A stretch of 49,914 bases of DNA from MGIIa-L3 sp038150305 (GTDB lineage: Archaea > Thermoplasmatota > Poseidoniia > Poseidoniales > Poseidoniaceae), in the NCBI GenBank assembly GCA_038150305.1, contig JAYOTG010000011.1:1-49914 (forward strand). Reading direction: 5' to 3'. Position 1 is the first letter of the stretch. Every line of letters starts with the position of its first letter. The position numbers and the translations under genes were made by a program. Positions 1 to 9,082 of the stretch are shown here, piece by piece. Under the pieces are notes generated by a model. It was given only the letters and a program-made list of their open reading frames with translations, was not told the DNA's origin and ran no database searches.

Positions 1-1954
1 AGCGCGTGGCGTCGGCCCCTTCGCGGTTGAAGTGGTCCCAGGGGTCGACGATGTTACCACGTGACTTGGACATCTTCTTGCCCTCGGCGTCGAGGATGAG
101 GCCAAGCGACAGGCAGCGCTTGTAGGCGGGTGAATCGAACACGGTCGTGGACACGGCGAGCAGCGTGTAGAACCAGCCGCGGGTCTGATCCACGCCTTCG
201 CAGATGTAGTCCACGGGGAAACTGGCGTCGAAGCGCTCGCCGTCGTCGAAGGGATGGTGCCACTGCGCGAAGGGCGCGCAGCCTGAGTCGAACCAGCAGT
301 CCATCACGAAGGGCTCGCGCTGCATCGGCAGCCCGGACGGGCTGACAAGGGTATAGGCGTCCACCACCGGCCGGTGCAGGTCCACGTCATCGGGGCAGGC
401 CGGGTTCTCGAAACCGGCGGCGTTGGCCTTCTCGACCTCGGCCTGAAGTTCGGCGATTGAGCCGACGCACAGCATTTCGCCGGTTTCGCTGCGCCACACC
501 GGCAGGGGCGTGCCCCAGTAGCGCTCACGGGAAATGGCCCAGTCCTTGACGTTGCGGAGCCACTCGCCAAAGCGGCCTTCGCCGACCCAATCGGGGGCCC
601 ACTCGACCTGATCGTTGAAGGCCAGCAGGCGGTCCTTGACCGCGGTCATGCGCACGAACCAGCTGTCCATCGCGTAGTAGAGCAGCGGATGGTCGGTGCG
701 CCAGCAGTGCGGGTAGTCGTGGAGGTAGGCCTTCTCACGGTAGAGCACACCAGAGGCCGCGCCGTTGTTGCCCGGTCCGCCTTCTGAGGAGAGCAACCGG
801 ATGATGTCCTCGTCGCAGGACTTGACGTAACGCCCGTCGAGTTCGGGGTGGACGCCTTCAACGAAGGCGCCGTCCATGCCGACGGTGTGGTGTGCGGGCA
901 AGCCGGCTTCCATCCCGAGGTGGTAGTCGTCTTCGCCGTACATGACGGCGGTGTGGACCACACCCGTGCCGTCCGTCGTCGTGACCCAATCGGCCGACAG
1001 CACCGTCCAGGCCGTCGTGGAATCGCCACGGGGCACGGCCTCAGGGAAGAGCGGATGGTAGGCGCGGCCGACGAGGTCGGCGCCTTGGATGCGCTCGACG
1101 ACCTCGACGTGATGGCGCAGCACCTCGCCCATCAGGTCCTCGGCGAGGATCAATTCCTCGCCGATGGTGGCGCCACCGGCGCCTTCCCACGATTCGGGTT
1201 CGGCCGTCACGCGAACGCGGATGTAGGTGACCTCCGGCCCGACGGCCAAGCCGACGTTGCCCGGAAGCGTCCACGGCGTGGTCGTCCATGCGAGAACAGA
1301 AGCCTCGTCATCGACGAGTCGGAATTTGACGTAGACCGAGGGTTCCTCGACTTCCTTGTAGCCGAGGGCGACCTCGTGGCTGGAGTAGGAGGTCCCGGTT
1401 TGCGGGCAGTACGGCAGCACCTTGTGCCCGCGATAGAGCAAGCCCTGGTCGAACATGCGCTTCATCGCCCACCACGTTGACTCCACGTAGGTGTTGTCGA
1501 GGGTCACGTAAGGGTCGTCGAGGTCCACCCAGTACGCCATGCGCTCCGTCATTTCACGCCAGGCCTGTTCGTAGGTCCAGACGGATTCACGGCACGCGTC
1601 GTTGAAGGCCTGCATGCCAAAGGCTTCGATTTGCTCGTTGGACATCAAGTCGAGGCGCTTCTGCACCTCGATTTCCACCGGCAATCCGTGGGTGTCCCAA
1701 CCGCCCTTTCGCTCAACGACGAAGCCCTGCATTGTTTTCCAGCGGCAGACGAGGTCCTTGTAGGTCCGAGCCACAACGTGGTGGATGCCAGGTTTTCCGT
1801 TCGCAGTCGGCGGTCCCTCGAGGAAAATGAAGGGCGCGCCGCCACGGCGTGCTTCGATGGACGCCTCGAATGCACCCTCCTCGGACCACCGCTTCAGCAG
1901 GTCCCCTTCGAGGGCCACCGGGTCGAGGTCGCCCGCAGGCGAGGGACGAGGCAT
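1..1954 (-). CDS. ileS: Isoleucyl-tRNA synthetase, N-terminal 651 residues (runs off the left edge)
   Basis: This class I synthetase charges tRNA-Ile with isoleucine and edits mischarged valine in the cytoplasm. I translated the minus strand directly, because the frame has no stop inside the window. The HIGH-type motif is visible as PPTANGKPGIHH at residues 48-59, and KMSKSRGN begins at residue 627. Between them lie family hallmarks such as GWDTHGLPVE, the editing-domain segment AWTTTPWTLPGN, and DCWFDSGCAPF. The ATG at 1954 is in frame and gives the usual short N-terminal extension before the catalytic core. The anticodon-binding part lies beyond the window. The gene is divergent from the surface-protein gene at 2056, with about 100 bases between them and no convincing TATA box seen. 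Confidence 0.97.
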   Translation of the reverse strand, partial: MPRPSPAGDLDPVALEGDLLKRWSEEGAFEASIEARRGGAPFIFLEGPPTANGKPGIHHVVARTYKDLVCRWKTMQGFVVERKGGWDTHGLPVEIEVQKRLDLMSNEQIEAFGMQAFNDACRESVWTYEQAWREMTERMAYWVDLDDPYVTLDNTYVESTWWAMKRMFDQGLLYRGHKVLPYCPQTGTSYSSHEVALGYKEVEEPSVYVKFRLVDDEASVLAWTTTPWTLPGNVGLAVGPEVTYIRVRVTAEPESWEGAGGATIGEELILAEDLMGEVLRHHVEVVERIQGADLVGRAYHPLFPEAVPRGDSTTAWTVLSADWVTTTDGTGVVHTAVMYGEDDYHLGMEAGLPAHHTVGMDGAFVEGVHPELDGRYVKSCDEDIIRLLSSEGGPGNNGAASGVLYREKAYLHDYPHCWRTDHPLLYYAMDSWFVRMTAVKDRLLAFNDQVEWAPDWVGEGRFGEWLRNVKDWAISRERYWGTPLPVWRSETGEMLCVGSIAELQAEVEKANAAGFENPACPDDVDLHRPVVDAYTLVSPSGLPMQREPFVMDCWFDSGCAPFAQWHHPFDDGERFDASFPVDYICEGVDQTRGWFYTLLAVSTTVFDSPAYKRCLSLGLILDAEGKKMSKSRGNIVDPWDHFNREGADATR

Positions 1955-2055
1955 GCGCCGAGCACCAAGGGCCTCGTCTTCAACCTCTCCCCGCTCGTTT
2001 TGGAATCCGGTCCAACGGTGAAGGATTCAAGTCCCGTGAGGTGCAGGCGTGCCCT

Positions 2056-5000
2056 ATGGATGACGCGCGCGGGAGGGGGTTGCCCTGCGCCCTGCTTTTG
2101 CTGTTCATCCTCGCCAGTTTCTCTCCGATGGTCCCTGCACCAGTCTTCGACGAGGCGTTGAGCCCGTCGTCCGCCTCCCGAGGCAACGGGCCTGAACTGA
2201 CCCTCGGATCGACCGTTGACGTTGACGTCGGCCCCAACGCCGCCACCGACCCGGCGTGGATTGACCTGCCAAACCGCAACCCGCTGACCTCCCTCGAAGT
2301 CGTCATGGAGCCTGCCGTTGTTGGCGCCCGAGACGGGTTTTCCTGGACCGGCAGCGATGCGTGGGACCATCCCGATGCGGTGTCCGACGGCGTGTCGACC
2401 GCTGGAGGAGCCTTGGTCGGCTCTGGTGGCGCTCAGTTTTGGGACTTCAACACCGGCGCACCTGGATGGACCTTCTCCAACAGCTACGCGTCGAGGGTGA
2501 CCTCGCCTGCGTGCGGCCTCAACGGATCTTCTGGCGGTGCCATCCGCACCTACGCGGGCTCGACCTACGCGACCTCGCCAAGCCTCGACTTGTCCGGCGT
2601 GCCGTCCATGCCCTTGCACGTGATGATCCGTCAAGGATCCTCGTCCTGCGGTGAAGAGCCGGATTCCAACGAGGACCTCCGCATTCAGTACCGCACCGTG
2701 TCCAACAGCTGGACCAACCTCCACACCGTCTCAGGATCACCCGCATCAAACAACACGTGGACCTTCTTCAGTTGGAACCTGCCGAGCGCGGCGCTGCACG
2801 CGAACGCGCAGATTCGATTCCACCAAACCTCCGGTTCCAGCACCTGCTGCGATTACTGGTTCATCGATGACGTCCGCCTTGCTGCGCCGCTGGTTTCGGA
2901 GTGGACGTCCCCCACCATCGGTTGGGGCGGAGGCGTCAGCAACGTCGAGGAAGGGCGCTGGTCGGACGTGAGGATCGAAGCCGAACATCCTGCGGGCTCT
3001 GAACTGCTTTGGACGGTCCTCGACGGCAACGCGATGCCCATCTCGACCCACCAAAACCGAACGGGACCATTGATCGATCTTGGCTTGCTGGACGCGCACG
3101 TCCACGATGAAATTCGCATTCACCTGACCATGCTCCCGGGTGCTGGCGGCGCCATGCCAACCGTGCACGCCTTGCACCTCGACGGCCGTTGGGCGGACCA
3201 CCTCTGGGCGGATCCAGAGGCCACCGGTTGGGAGATGAACGCGTCCATCGGATGGACCGAATACGACGTCGCTGACGTGCCCGGCAGCGTCGCTTCACCC
3301 ACCGATGTCTCCGAAGGCATGCGCGTCGAAGGCGACAACGGTGGGTGGCTGACCACACCATGGATCCACAGCGACCTCGCCCCAGAAGCATGGCGCCTCA
3401 GCGCCGGTGCTGAGAACGTGACCGCGCAAATGCGCCTTCCGTCCCAGACCACGTGGAGCAACGTCACCTTGCCGCACACCTTTGCCGCTGACGAACACGC
3501 CGCGGCCGTACAACTTCGCTTCCTTGGCATCGTGGATTCCGTCTACGTCAACAGCACGGGCAACAGCACCGGTAACAGCACCGGCAACGCGACCAACGGC
3601 ACCTGGGTGCAGGTGCCTCGTTCGTGGTGGGTGGCTTGGGTTCGAGCCGATGCGCTGAGCGGAGAGCGCCCAACGGCGCCCCGTCTTGATTTGGGCCTCG
3701 ACGGGCGCGATGAATGGGGCCCGGCCACGACCGTGCAGGGCATTGGCGCATGGGGATGGCAAGACCGGTTCATCGATGGAAGCACGACGACATCGACCAC
3801 GGTGAACCCCTCTGGACGGGCGAGCGTTGAACTCTGGGCGCCGACGGAGTTGGTGGACTTCGGCATGACCGTCCGTTCCGCCAACGGCAACGTCAGCGGG
3901 TGGACCCTCCTCGTCAACGGCATCGCGGTCCTCACCGATTCGGTTGAACCCGCGCCAGCGCACCGCATCGAACTTGATCCTGACCAGGTGGACACCCTCC
4001 GACAAGCCCTGATCGGTGGTGCCTCCTTGCCCGAGCAGGGCATCAACTACCGGCAGATTGAGTTCGAAGTGAACGCCAGTGGAAACGTCACGTTCGGCGC
4101 GCTCTCTGCTCCGAGCACCGCGAGCGTCACGCTGACCTCCAGCGGCAGCGATGCACTCCTTCTCGCCGCCAATGCGGCCCGTCTCAGCACCGGCGACGGC
4201 ACCCTTGACCTCGACCTGCTTGCGGACACCCCAGGACTGGTGAGCCTGACCCTTCAAGACGCCACGACCGTCGCCACCATCGCCGTCCATGACGCGACCA
4301 TGGTGGCGGGCGGGAGCTCTCCGGTGGTCCCCTCGTCGGCCTGGCGCAAGTTCAACGCGACCTTCCTCCACGAGTCCAGCGCCGTCGCGCTCCGTCTCGA
4401 CGTTGCTTCCGTGGACCAGCAGGACGGCTGGTTCATCCCGCTCGGCGGCAGCCAACCCGTGACCCTCTCCGGGAACGCGGGCCTCGTGGAGCTTCATCCA
4501 GATGCACCGGTGACGGTGCAAAGCGGCCTCGGCACGGGCGGCTTCAGCACGTCCACCGAGGTGCAGATCGTCTTCCGTCTGACCTCGCTTTGGGACGATG
4601 CCCCCGCCGTGGACCTCGGCCTGCGCATGGTGGACGGCGACGGCGTGTATTCGATGCCCGCCACCTACCGATGGACGGACGGCGGCGCTGGCTTGGACGA
4701 TGACCTGGTGCTTGACGGCGTGGACTTCGCCACCCCCGCAGGAAGCATCGCGCCTGACGTGACCTACCTCATTGCCGGAACCCCCGTGAACGTGACCGTT
4801 GACTTGGGTTGGGAGCGAGCCCCCACCAACGACGAGCCCTTCCTCGCTGGAGACGCGGAGGTCCAAGTCTGGCTTGGGCAGGACCTCGTCGCTGTCGAAG
4901 ATGCGCCGGCAAGCAGCAAACTCGTCTTCCCCACCGTCGCGCCCTACACTTTTGGTTCAGTTACGTGGGAGGTACGGATTGTGTCGACCTCTGGACTTGG

Positions 5001-7299
5001 TACGGGACCGGTATCGGTGATCAACCGCACCTTCACCATCGACCCGATGGCCCCACGTGTGCTCGGCATGGACGTCGAGGCGTACGACCACCGCATGCCC
5101 TCTGGTACGCAGCGCTTCGAAATCGACGTGATGGACCACGTCCTCCTTCCAGACGACCTCGAGGCCATGGTCTGGTTCGAATGGCGCGATGACGACAACG
5201 GTGACCGCTGGCCGAACGAAGGCGAGCACACGCCCGTTGCCCTGTTCCCGCCCGACGACCTCACCGCGTCGACGGGGACCTACACGCTGCTGCTCGACGA
5301 CCGCTCCGGGCTGAACGGTGAGCGCGTCGCGGTCTTCCTAACCGGCAGCGACGAGGCCGGCCACGTGCTCGAGGACGGCGGCTCGGCCGAGCGCAACAAG
5401 CATCTGTTCATCTACGAAATCGGACCCGACACGGCTCCCGTCATCCCTTCCGATGCCTTCCGCTTCGACGACGAGGCCCGCTCGGTCCTGCACCCCGGTA
5501 CGCCCTACAGCGTCAGCATCGATCTGCAAGAGCAAAACGGCCTCAGCGATCTGTCCACCGTCGAGTTCCACCTCGCCTATGACCGCCCCGCTTCGCCGAT
5601 GGCGGTCGCGTATGACGTGGACACAGGGAACTGCACTTCGATGACCGACCTGGTCATCGTGGAGACCTGCCGCGTTCGTGGTGCGGTGCTCGATGCGCAC
5701 CCCTTCGAGAAGGACATGACCCTCGAAGTGACCTTCAAACTGGCGTGGAATACGCCGGACCTCGGTGATTTGACCCGCGTGCCTGGGCTGGTGCTGGTCG
5801 ATCGTGCCGGAAATCAGGCCCAGACTGGTTTCGACGAGGCCGCATGGTCCTTCTCTGCCGAACTCGAGATGCCTTCTGACGGTGTCGAACTGACCTTGTC
5901 CCAAGGCACGATGCTCGAAGACGGTGCCCGGCTGACGCCCGGCAGCCGCTTCGAAGTGTCTGGAGCCATCCAATTCGCCGCGACGGAGGAAGCCCCGGTC
6001 TTCGATTGCGAGGTCGAGGTCTCCCTCGCGGGGCGCTCGACCAAGGTGGTCGCGCGAAACGGCATTTGGAACGCTGAGATGTTCGCTCCGGGCTACGGTG
6101 GAACCCTGCCGTTGACGTGGGGCGTGGCTTGCCTTCCAGAGGGCGGGCGCGACGTGACTGACGAAGCCACGGCCGTTCGCTGGATGGTCGTTGACGGCCT
6201 CGGACCCGCCGTCGTCGAAGTGGTCTCACCCCTCCCAGGGCGAGCCCTTGAGCCCACCACCTACGAGGTCACCCTGTTGGTGGAAGAAGAAGGTGGATTG
6301 GATTACACCACGCTGGAACTGATTTGGTGGGTGACCGACGACAGCACCGGAGAACAACTCCGTGACGGTCGTGTTCCGCTGAAACTCCTCTCCACGGTGA
6401 ACGTCGGACTGCGCTTGGAAGTGCAGGGCACCATCGACCTGTCCGGCATCGACCCGAGCATGCTCGAGGAGCGGCTGACGGTCGCCGTGGCGCTCGAAGC
6501 CCGCGATTTCGCCGGCAACGATGCCGTGCACCTGTTGGATGCACGCGGACAAAGCGGCGCCGATGGCGCATGGGCGATGGAATACTACCGCCCCGAATTC
6601 GACATCGCGCCAACGGCGGTCACCTACGGCAGCCTTGGCTTGACCACAGGCGACCAGACCGTGGTCGAAGCCGCCGTGGAAAACGTCGGAAGTCTTGACG
6701 GCGAGGTCGACGTTCGCTTCGAAATCGTCCAAATCGACGGCACGCGAAGCCTGCTTCGGTCCCAAACCCTCGCCATCGCTCAGGGTGCCGTCGGGACGGT
6801 GGCCGTTGACTGGAAGCCGGATGCTCCGGGTGCTCAGTGGATCGAAGTGGTCCTGCCGAACGGCGACGTCGCAAGCGGCCCTGTGGTCGACGTTCGCGTC
6901 CAAGAAGAAGCCGAGCTGTCCGAACGCATCTTCGGCACGGTCAACCCCCTGCTTGGAAGCGCCGTCGGGGTGGTGGCGCTTCTGGTGATCAGCCTCTTCC
7001 TCCTCTTCGTCGCCCGAGCCACCTCGCGACAAGGCTCCCGGGATGCCATCGATTGGGACGATGACTTCGAGGACGACTACGAGGACGAGCATGACGAGGC
7101 CTTCGATGAGCCGGACGCTGCGGCCACGTCCTCTGCTGCAGCTGAAGCGGCAAGCAGCAGCGCAGAAGCAACCCCGGAGGCTCAAGCGGCCTCGGACGGG
7201 TGGAGGCAAGGCGCGGACGGTGTGTGGTGGTACCATGACCCCAACGACGGTTCGTGGTGGTACCGTGGCGCGGACGGCGTCGACCGACGGCACGGCTGA
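2056..7299 (+). CDS. Giant secreted, membrane-anchored surface protein with MAM/reelin-like N-terminal domain
   Basis: A 1747-residue protein. The start chosen gives a signal peptide (charged MDDARGR, then a leucine-rich core up to about residue 30). The longer open frame upstream only overlaps the opposite-strand ileS. Residues about 120-250 form a cysteine-containing jelly-roll segment ending in CCDYWFIDDVRL, typical of MAM/reelin-type adhesive domains. Many beta-sandwich-like repeats follow. Around residue 500 is a short NST/NGT run of glycosylation sequons. A single membrane helix (near LLGSAVGVVALLVISLFLLF) lies about 115 residues from the end, followed by an acidic, Ser/Ala-rich cytoplasmic tail that ends in a tryptophan-rich motif with WWYHDPNDGSWWYRG. 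The role is probably adhesion or envelope structure; I do not recognise a specific family for the whole. Confidence 0.85.
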   Translation: MDDARGRGLPCALLLLFILASFSPMVPAPVFDEALSPSSASRGNGPELTLGSTVDVDVGPNAATDPAWIDLPNRNPLTSLEVVMEPAVVGARDGFSWTGSDAWDHPDAVSDGVSTAGGALVGSGGAQFWDFNTGAPGWTFSNSYASRVTSPACGLNGSSGGAIRTYAGSTYATSPSLDLSGVPSMPLHVMIRQGSSSCGEEPDSNEDLRIQYRTVSNSWTNLHTVSGSPASNNTWTFFSWNLPSAALHANAQIRFHQTSGSSTCCDYWFIDDVRLAAPLVSEWTSPTIGWGGGVSNVEEGRWSDVRIEAEHPAGSELLWTVLDGNAMPISTHQNRTGPLIDLGLLDAHVHDEIRIHLTMLPGAGGAMPTVHALHLDGRWADHLWADPEATGWEMNASIGWTEYDVADVPGSVASPTDVSEGMRVEGDNGGWLTTPWIHSDLAPEAWRLSAGAENVTAQMRLPSQTTWSNVTLPHTFAADEHAAAVQLRFLGIVDSVYVNSTGNSTGNSTGNATNGTWVQVPRSWWVAWVRADALSGERPTAPRLDLGLDGRDEWGPATTVQGIGAWGWQDRFIDGSTTTSTTVNPSGRASVELWAPTELVDFGMTVRSANGNVSGWTLLVNGIAVLTDSVEPAPAHRIELDPDQVDTLRQALIGGASLPEQGINYRQIEFEVNASGNVTFGALSAPSTASVTLTSSGSDALLLAANAARLSTGDGTLDLDLLADTPGLVSLTLQDATTVATIAVHDATMVAGGSSPVVPSSAWRKFNATFLHESSAVALRLDVASVDQQDGWFIPLGGSQPVTLSGNAGLVELHPDAPVTVQSGLGTGGFSTSTEVQIVFRLTSLWDDAPAVDLGLRMVDGDGVYSMPATYRWTDGGAGLDDDLVLDGVDFATPAGSIAPDVTYLIAGTPVNVTVDLGWERAPTNDEPFLAGDAEVQVWLGQDLVAVEDAPASSKLVFPTVAPYTFGSVTWEVRIVSTSGLGTGPVSVINRTFTIDPMAPRVLGMDVEAYDHRMPSGTQRFEIDVMDHVLLPDDLEAMVWFEWRDDDNGDRWPNEGEHTPVALFPPDDLTASTGTYTLLLDDRSGLNGERVAVFLTGSDEAGHVLEDGGSAERNKHLFIYEIGPDTAPVIPSDAFRFDDEARSVLHPGTPYSVSIDLQEQNGLSDLSTVEFHLAYDRPASPMAVAYDVDTGNCTSMTDLVIVETCRVRGAVLDAHPFEKDMTLEVTFKLAWNTPDLGDLTRVPGLVLVDRAGNQAQTGFDEAAWSFSAELEMPSDGVELTLSQGTMLEDGARLTPGSRFEVSGAIQFAATEEAPVFDCEVEVSLAGRSTKVVARNGIWNAEMFAPGYGGTLPLTWGVACLPEGGRDVTDEATAVRWMVVDGLGPAVVEVVSPLPGRALEPTTYEVTLLVEEEGGLDYTTLELIWWVTDDSTGEQLRDGRVPLKLLSTVNVGLRLEVQGTIDLSGIDPSMLEERLTVAVALEARDFAGNDAVHLLDARGQSGADGAWAMEYYRPEFDIAPTAVTYGSLGLTTGDQTVVEAAVENVGSLDGEVDVRFEIVQIDGTRSLLRSQTLAIAQGAVGTVAVDWKPDAPGAQWIEVVLPNGDVASGPVVDVRVQEEAELSERIFGTVNPLLGSAVGVVALLVISLFLLFVARATSRQGSRDAIDWDDDFEDDYEDEHDEAFDEPDAAATSSAAAEAASSSAEATPEAQAASDGWRQGADGVWWYHDPNDGSWWYRGADGVDRRHG

Positions 7300-7348
7300 T
7301 GCCGCCATTAGCCCTATGAGGCAGGTGCACGAGACAGGAATGAGCCTC

Positions 7349-9082
7349 ATGCGCATCGCTTTGCTTCAGGCAGACCCCACGGTCGGGGATCTTGCTGGCA
7401 ACGCGAAGCGCTTGCTTGCTTTGGTTGAGCAGGCCAAGAGCGCGGGCGCTCACGTGGCGGTTTCCACGGAATTGGCCATCACCGGCTATCCTCCACGCGA
7501 CCTCCTGATGTCACCAGACTTTGTCCAAGCCGCCTTCGAAAAAACGCAGGCGTGCAGCCCCGCAATTCCAACGTTGATTGGAACTCCGGTCCCCGGCACC
7601 GACCGAGAGATGGCGCCCGCCAACGGCGTGGTGGCCGTGGGCGAGGGTCTTCGAGGCAAGGTGGTGGCCCACAAACAGCTCCTGCCCACGTACGACGTCT
7701 TTGACGAGGCTCGGTATTTCCGGCCCGGCTCCCGCCCGGGCTTGGTCCGAGGTGCGGGCGGGATGGATTTGGGCATCACCGTCTGCGAAGACGCATGGCA
7801 GGCCGCTGGCCTGACGCCGGTGGACTACGGCGTGGATCCCGTGGCTCAGTTGGCCGCTTTGGTCCGTCAGGACGCCACCCTCTCCGCCACGGTGAACCTC
7901 TCCGCCTCTCCGTTTCACCACGCCAAGGTCGCCGACCGCATCACGGTCGCTCGAACCGCCGCCGCCCGCTTGGGCACGCCTTTCCTGTTGGCCAACCAAG
8001 TCGGCGGCAACGACGACCTTGTGTTCGACGGCTCGTCCATCGCGGCGTGGCCCGACGGCACGGTCGTGCTCGCTCCGGCATGGGCCGAAGGTGTGCTCAC
8101 CGTCGACCTCAACGACCCGTCTTCCTCCACGTGGACGCCATCCAACGCCGTGGATGCGCTTTCCATCGGCGCACACGAACACCTCGTGTTGCATCCGGAC
8201 CAAGCCGCGCCGACCGTGACGGGAGCCGAGGGCCTCGTGGACGCGGTGGTGGCCGGTCTTGCAGATTATTGCCGGAAGTCAGGGCTTCATCGCATCGTGC
8301 TCGGTTTGTCCGGAGGCATCGATTCAGCCGTTGCGGCGTGCGTGGCCGTGGAGGCCTTGGGCCCAGAGGCCGTTCATGGCCTGGCCTTGCCGTCACGTCA
8401 TTCCTCGCAGCACAGCCGTGACGATGCGCGCTGGACGGCGGAGGCCTTGGGCATGCGCTTCTCAGAAATCCACTTGGACACCATGCATGAGCCGGCGGAG
8501 ACCCTCCTCGGTGACGTGCTCCGCACCGGGCACGCCGTTGCGGGCGAGAACCTGCAAGCACGCTTGCGGGCGCTGCTGGTCATGGGACACGCCAACGCCG
8601 AAGGTGCGATGGCCATCGCCACCGGGAACAAGTCCGAACTTGCGCAAGGGTACTGCACGCTGTACGGTGACATGGCCGGCGGCTATGCGCCACTTGGGGA
8701 CCTGTGGAAGATGGACGTCTACGGGATGGCCGACGTGTTCAACGCGCGTGCCCGAGCGCAGGGCAGGGACGAACCGGTCAATGCGTCCACGATGACCAAA
8801 CCCCCCTCGGCCGAATTGGCCCCAGATCAGGTCGATGAAGACACCTTGCCGCCTTATCCCGTGCTGGACCGCATCCTTCGCGCCCACATCGAGGAAGGCC
8901 TCGACCACGCCGCCATCGTGGCACGCGGCGAGGAGGCTGCGGTGGTCGCCGACGTGCTTGCGCGCATGGGCCGTAACGAGCACAAGCGCTGGCAGATGCC
9001 ACCGGCCCCACGTGTCAGCGTGCGCGCCTTCGGCCAGGGTTGGCGGATGCCGTTGGCGGGCCGCCATGATTGGCGCGATTAG
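7349..9082 (+). CDS. nadE: Glutamine-dependent NAD+ synthetase
   Basis: This enzyme amidates nicotinic acid adenine dinucleotide to NAD+, using ammonia released from glutamine by its own N-terminal domain. The nitrilase-type amidase triad is visible as E41 (STELAITGYPPRD), K109 (VVAHKQLLPTYDVFDE) and C146 (GITVCEDAWQ). The synthetase domain has the ATP-pyrophosphatase loop LGLSGGIDSAVA near residue 320 and the family segment TGNKSELAQGYCTLYGD. At 577 residues the length fits two-domain NadE. I chose the ATG at 7349 because MRIALLQADPTVGDLAGN matches the family N terminus and an AGGA lies just upstream; in-frame ATGs at 7340 and 7316 are possible. Its last bases overlap the end of the convergent gene at 9079. 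Confidence 0.95.
   Translation: MRIALLQADPTVGDLAGNAKRLLALVEQAKSAGAHVAVSTELAITGYPPRDLLMSPDFVQAAFEKTQACSPAIPTLIGTPVPGTDREMAPANGVVAVGEGLRGKVVAHKQLLPTYDVFDEARYFRPGSRPGLVRGAGGMDLGITVCEDAWQAAGLTPVDYGVDPVAQLAALVRQDATLSATVNLSASPFHHAKVADRITVARTAAARLGTPFLLANQVGGNDDLVFDGSSIAAWPDGTVVLAPAWAEGVLTVDLNDPSSSTWTPSNAVDALSIGAHEHLVLHPDQAAPTVTGAEGLVDAVVAGLADYCRKSGLHRIVLGLSGGIDSAVAACVAVEALGPEAVHGLALPSRHSSQHSRDDARWTAEALGMRFSEIHLDTMHEPAETLLGDVLRTGHAVAGENLQARLRALLVMGHANAEGAMAIATGNKSELAQGYCTLYGDMAGGYAPLGDLWKMDVYGMADVFNARARAQGRDEPVNASTMTKPPSAELAPDQVDEDTLPPYPVLDRILRAHIEEGLDHAAIVARGEEAAVVADVLARMGRNEHKRWQMPPAPRVSVRAFGQGWRMPLAGRHDWRD

Noticed and set aside
1985..2045. tRNA-like stretch (TTTTGGAATCC followed by GGATTCAAGTCC)
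   Set aside because: Anticodon and T stems do not pair, the invariant G53-C61 pair is missing, and no acceptor stem can be formed.
1849..2055. Upstream extension of the giant surface-protein frame
   Set aside because: It overlaps the opposite-strand ileS coding region and lacks a signal peptide; the ATG at 2056 opens a proper one.
3550..3590. Short tandem repeat that could be a minisatellite or CRISPR-like
   Set aside because: It encodes NSTG units within an intact reading frame, with no spacers; it is a protein glycosylation-type run.
7043..7348. Longer N terminus for NAD synthetase
   Set aside because: It overlaps the coding end of the surface protein and is Arg/Thr-rich; the family N terminus begins at 7349.
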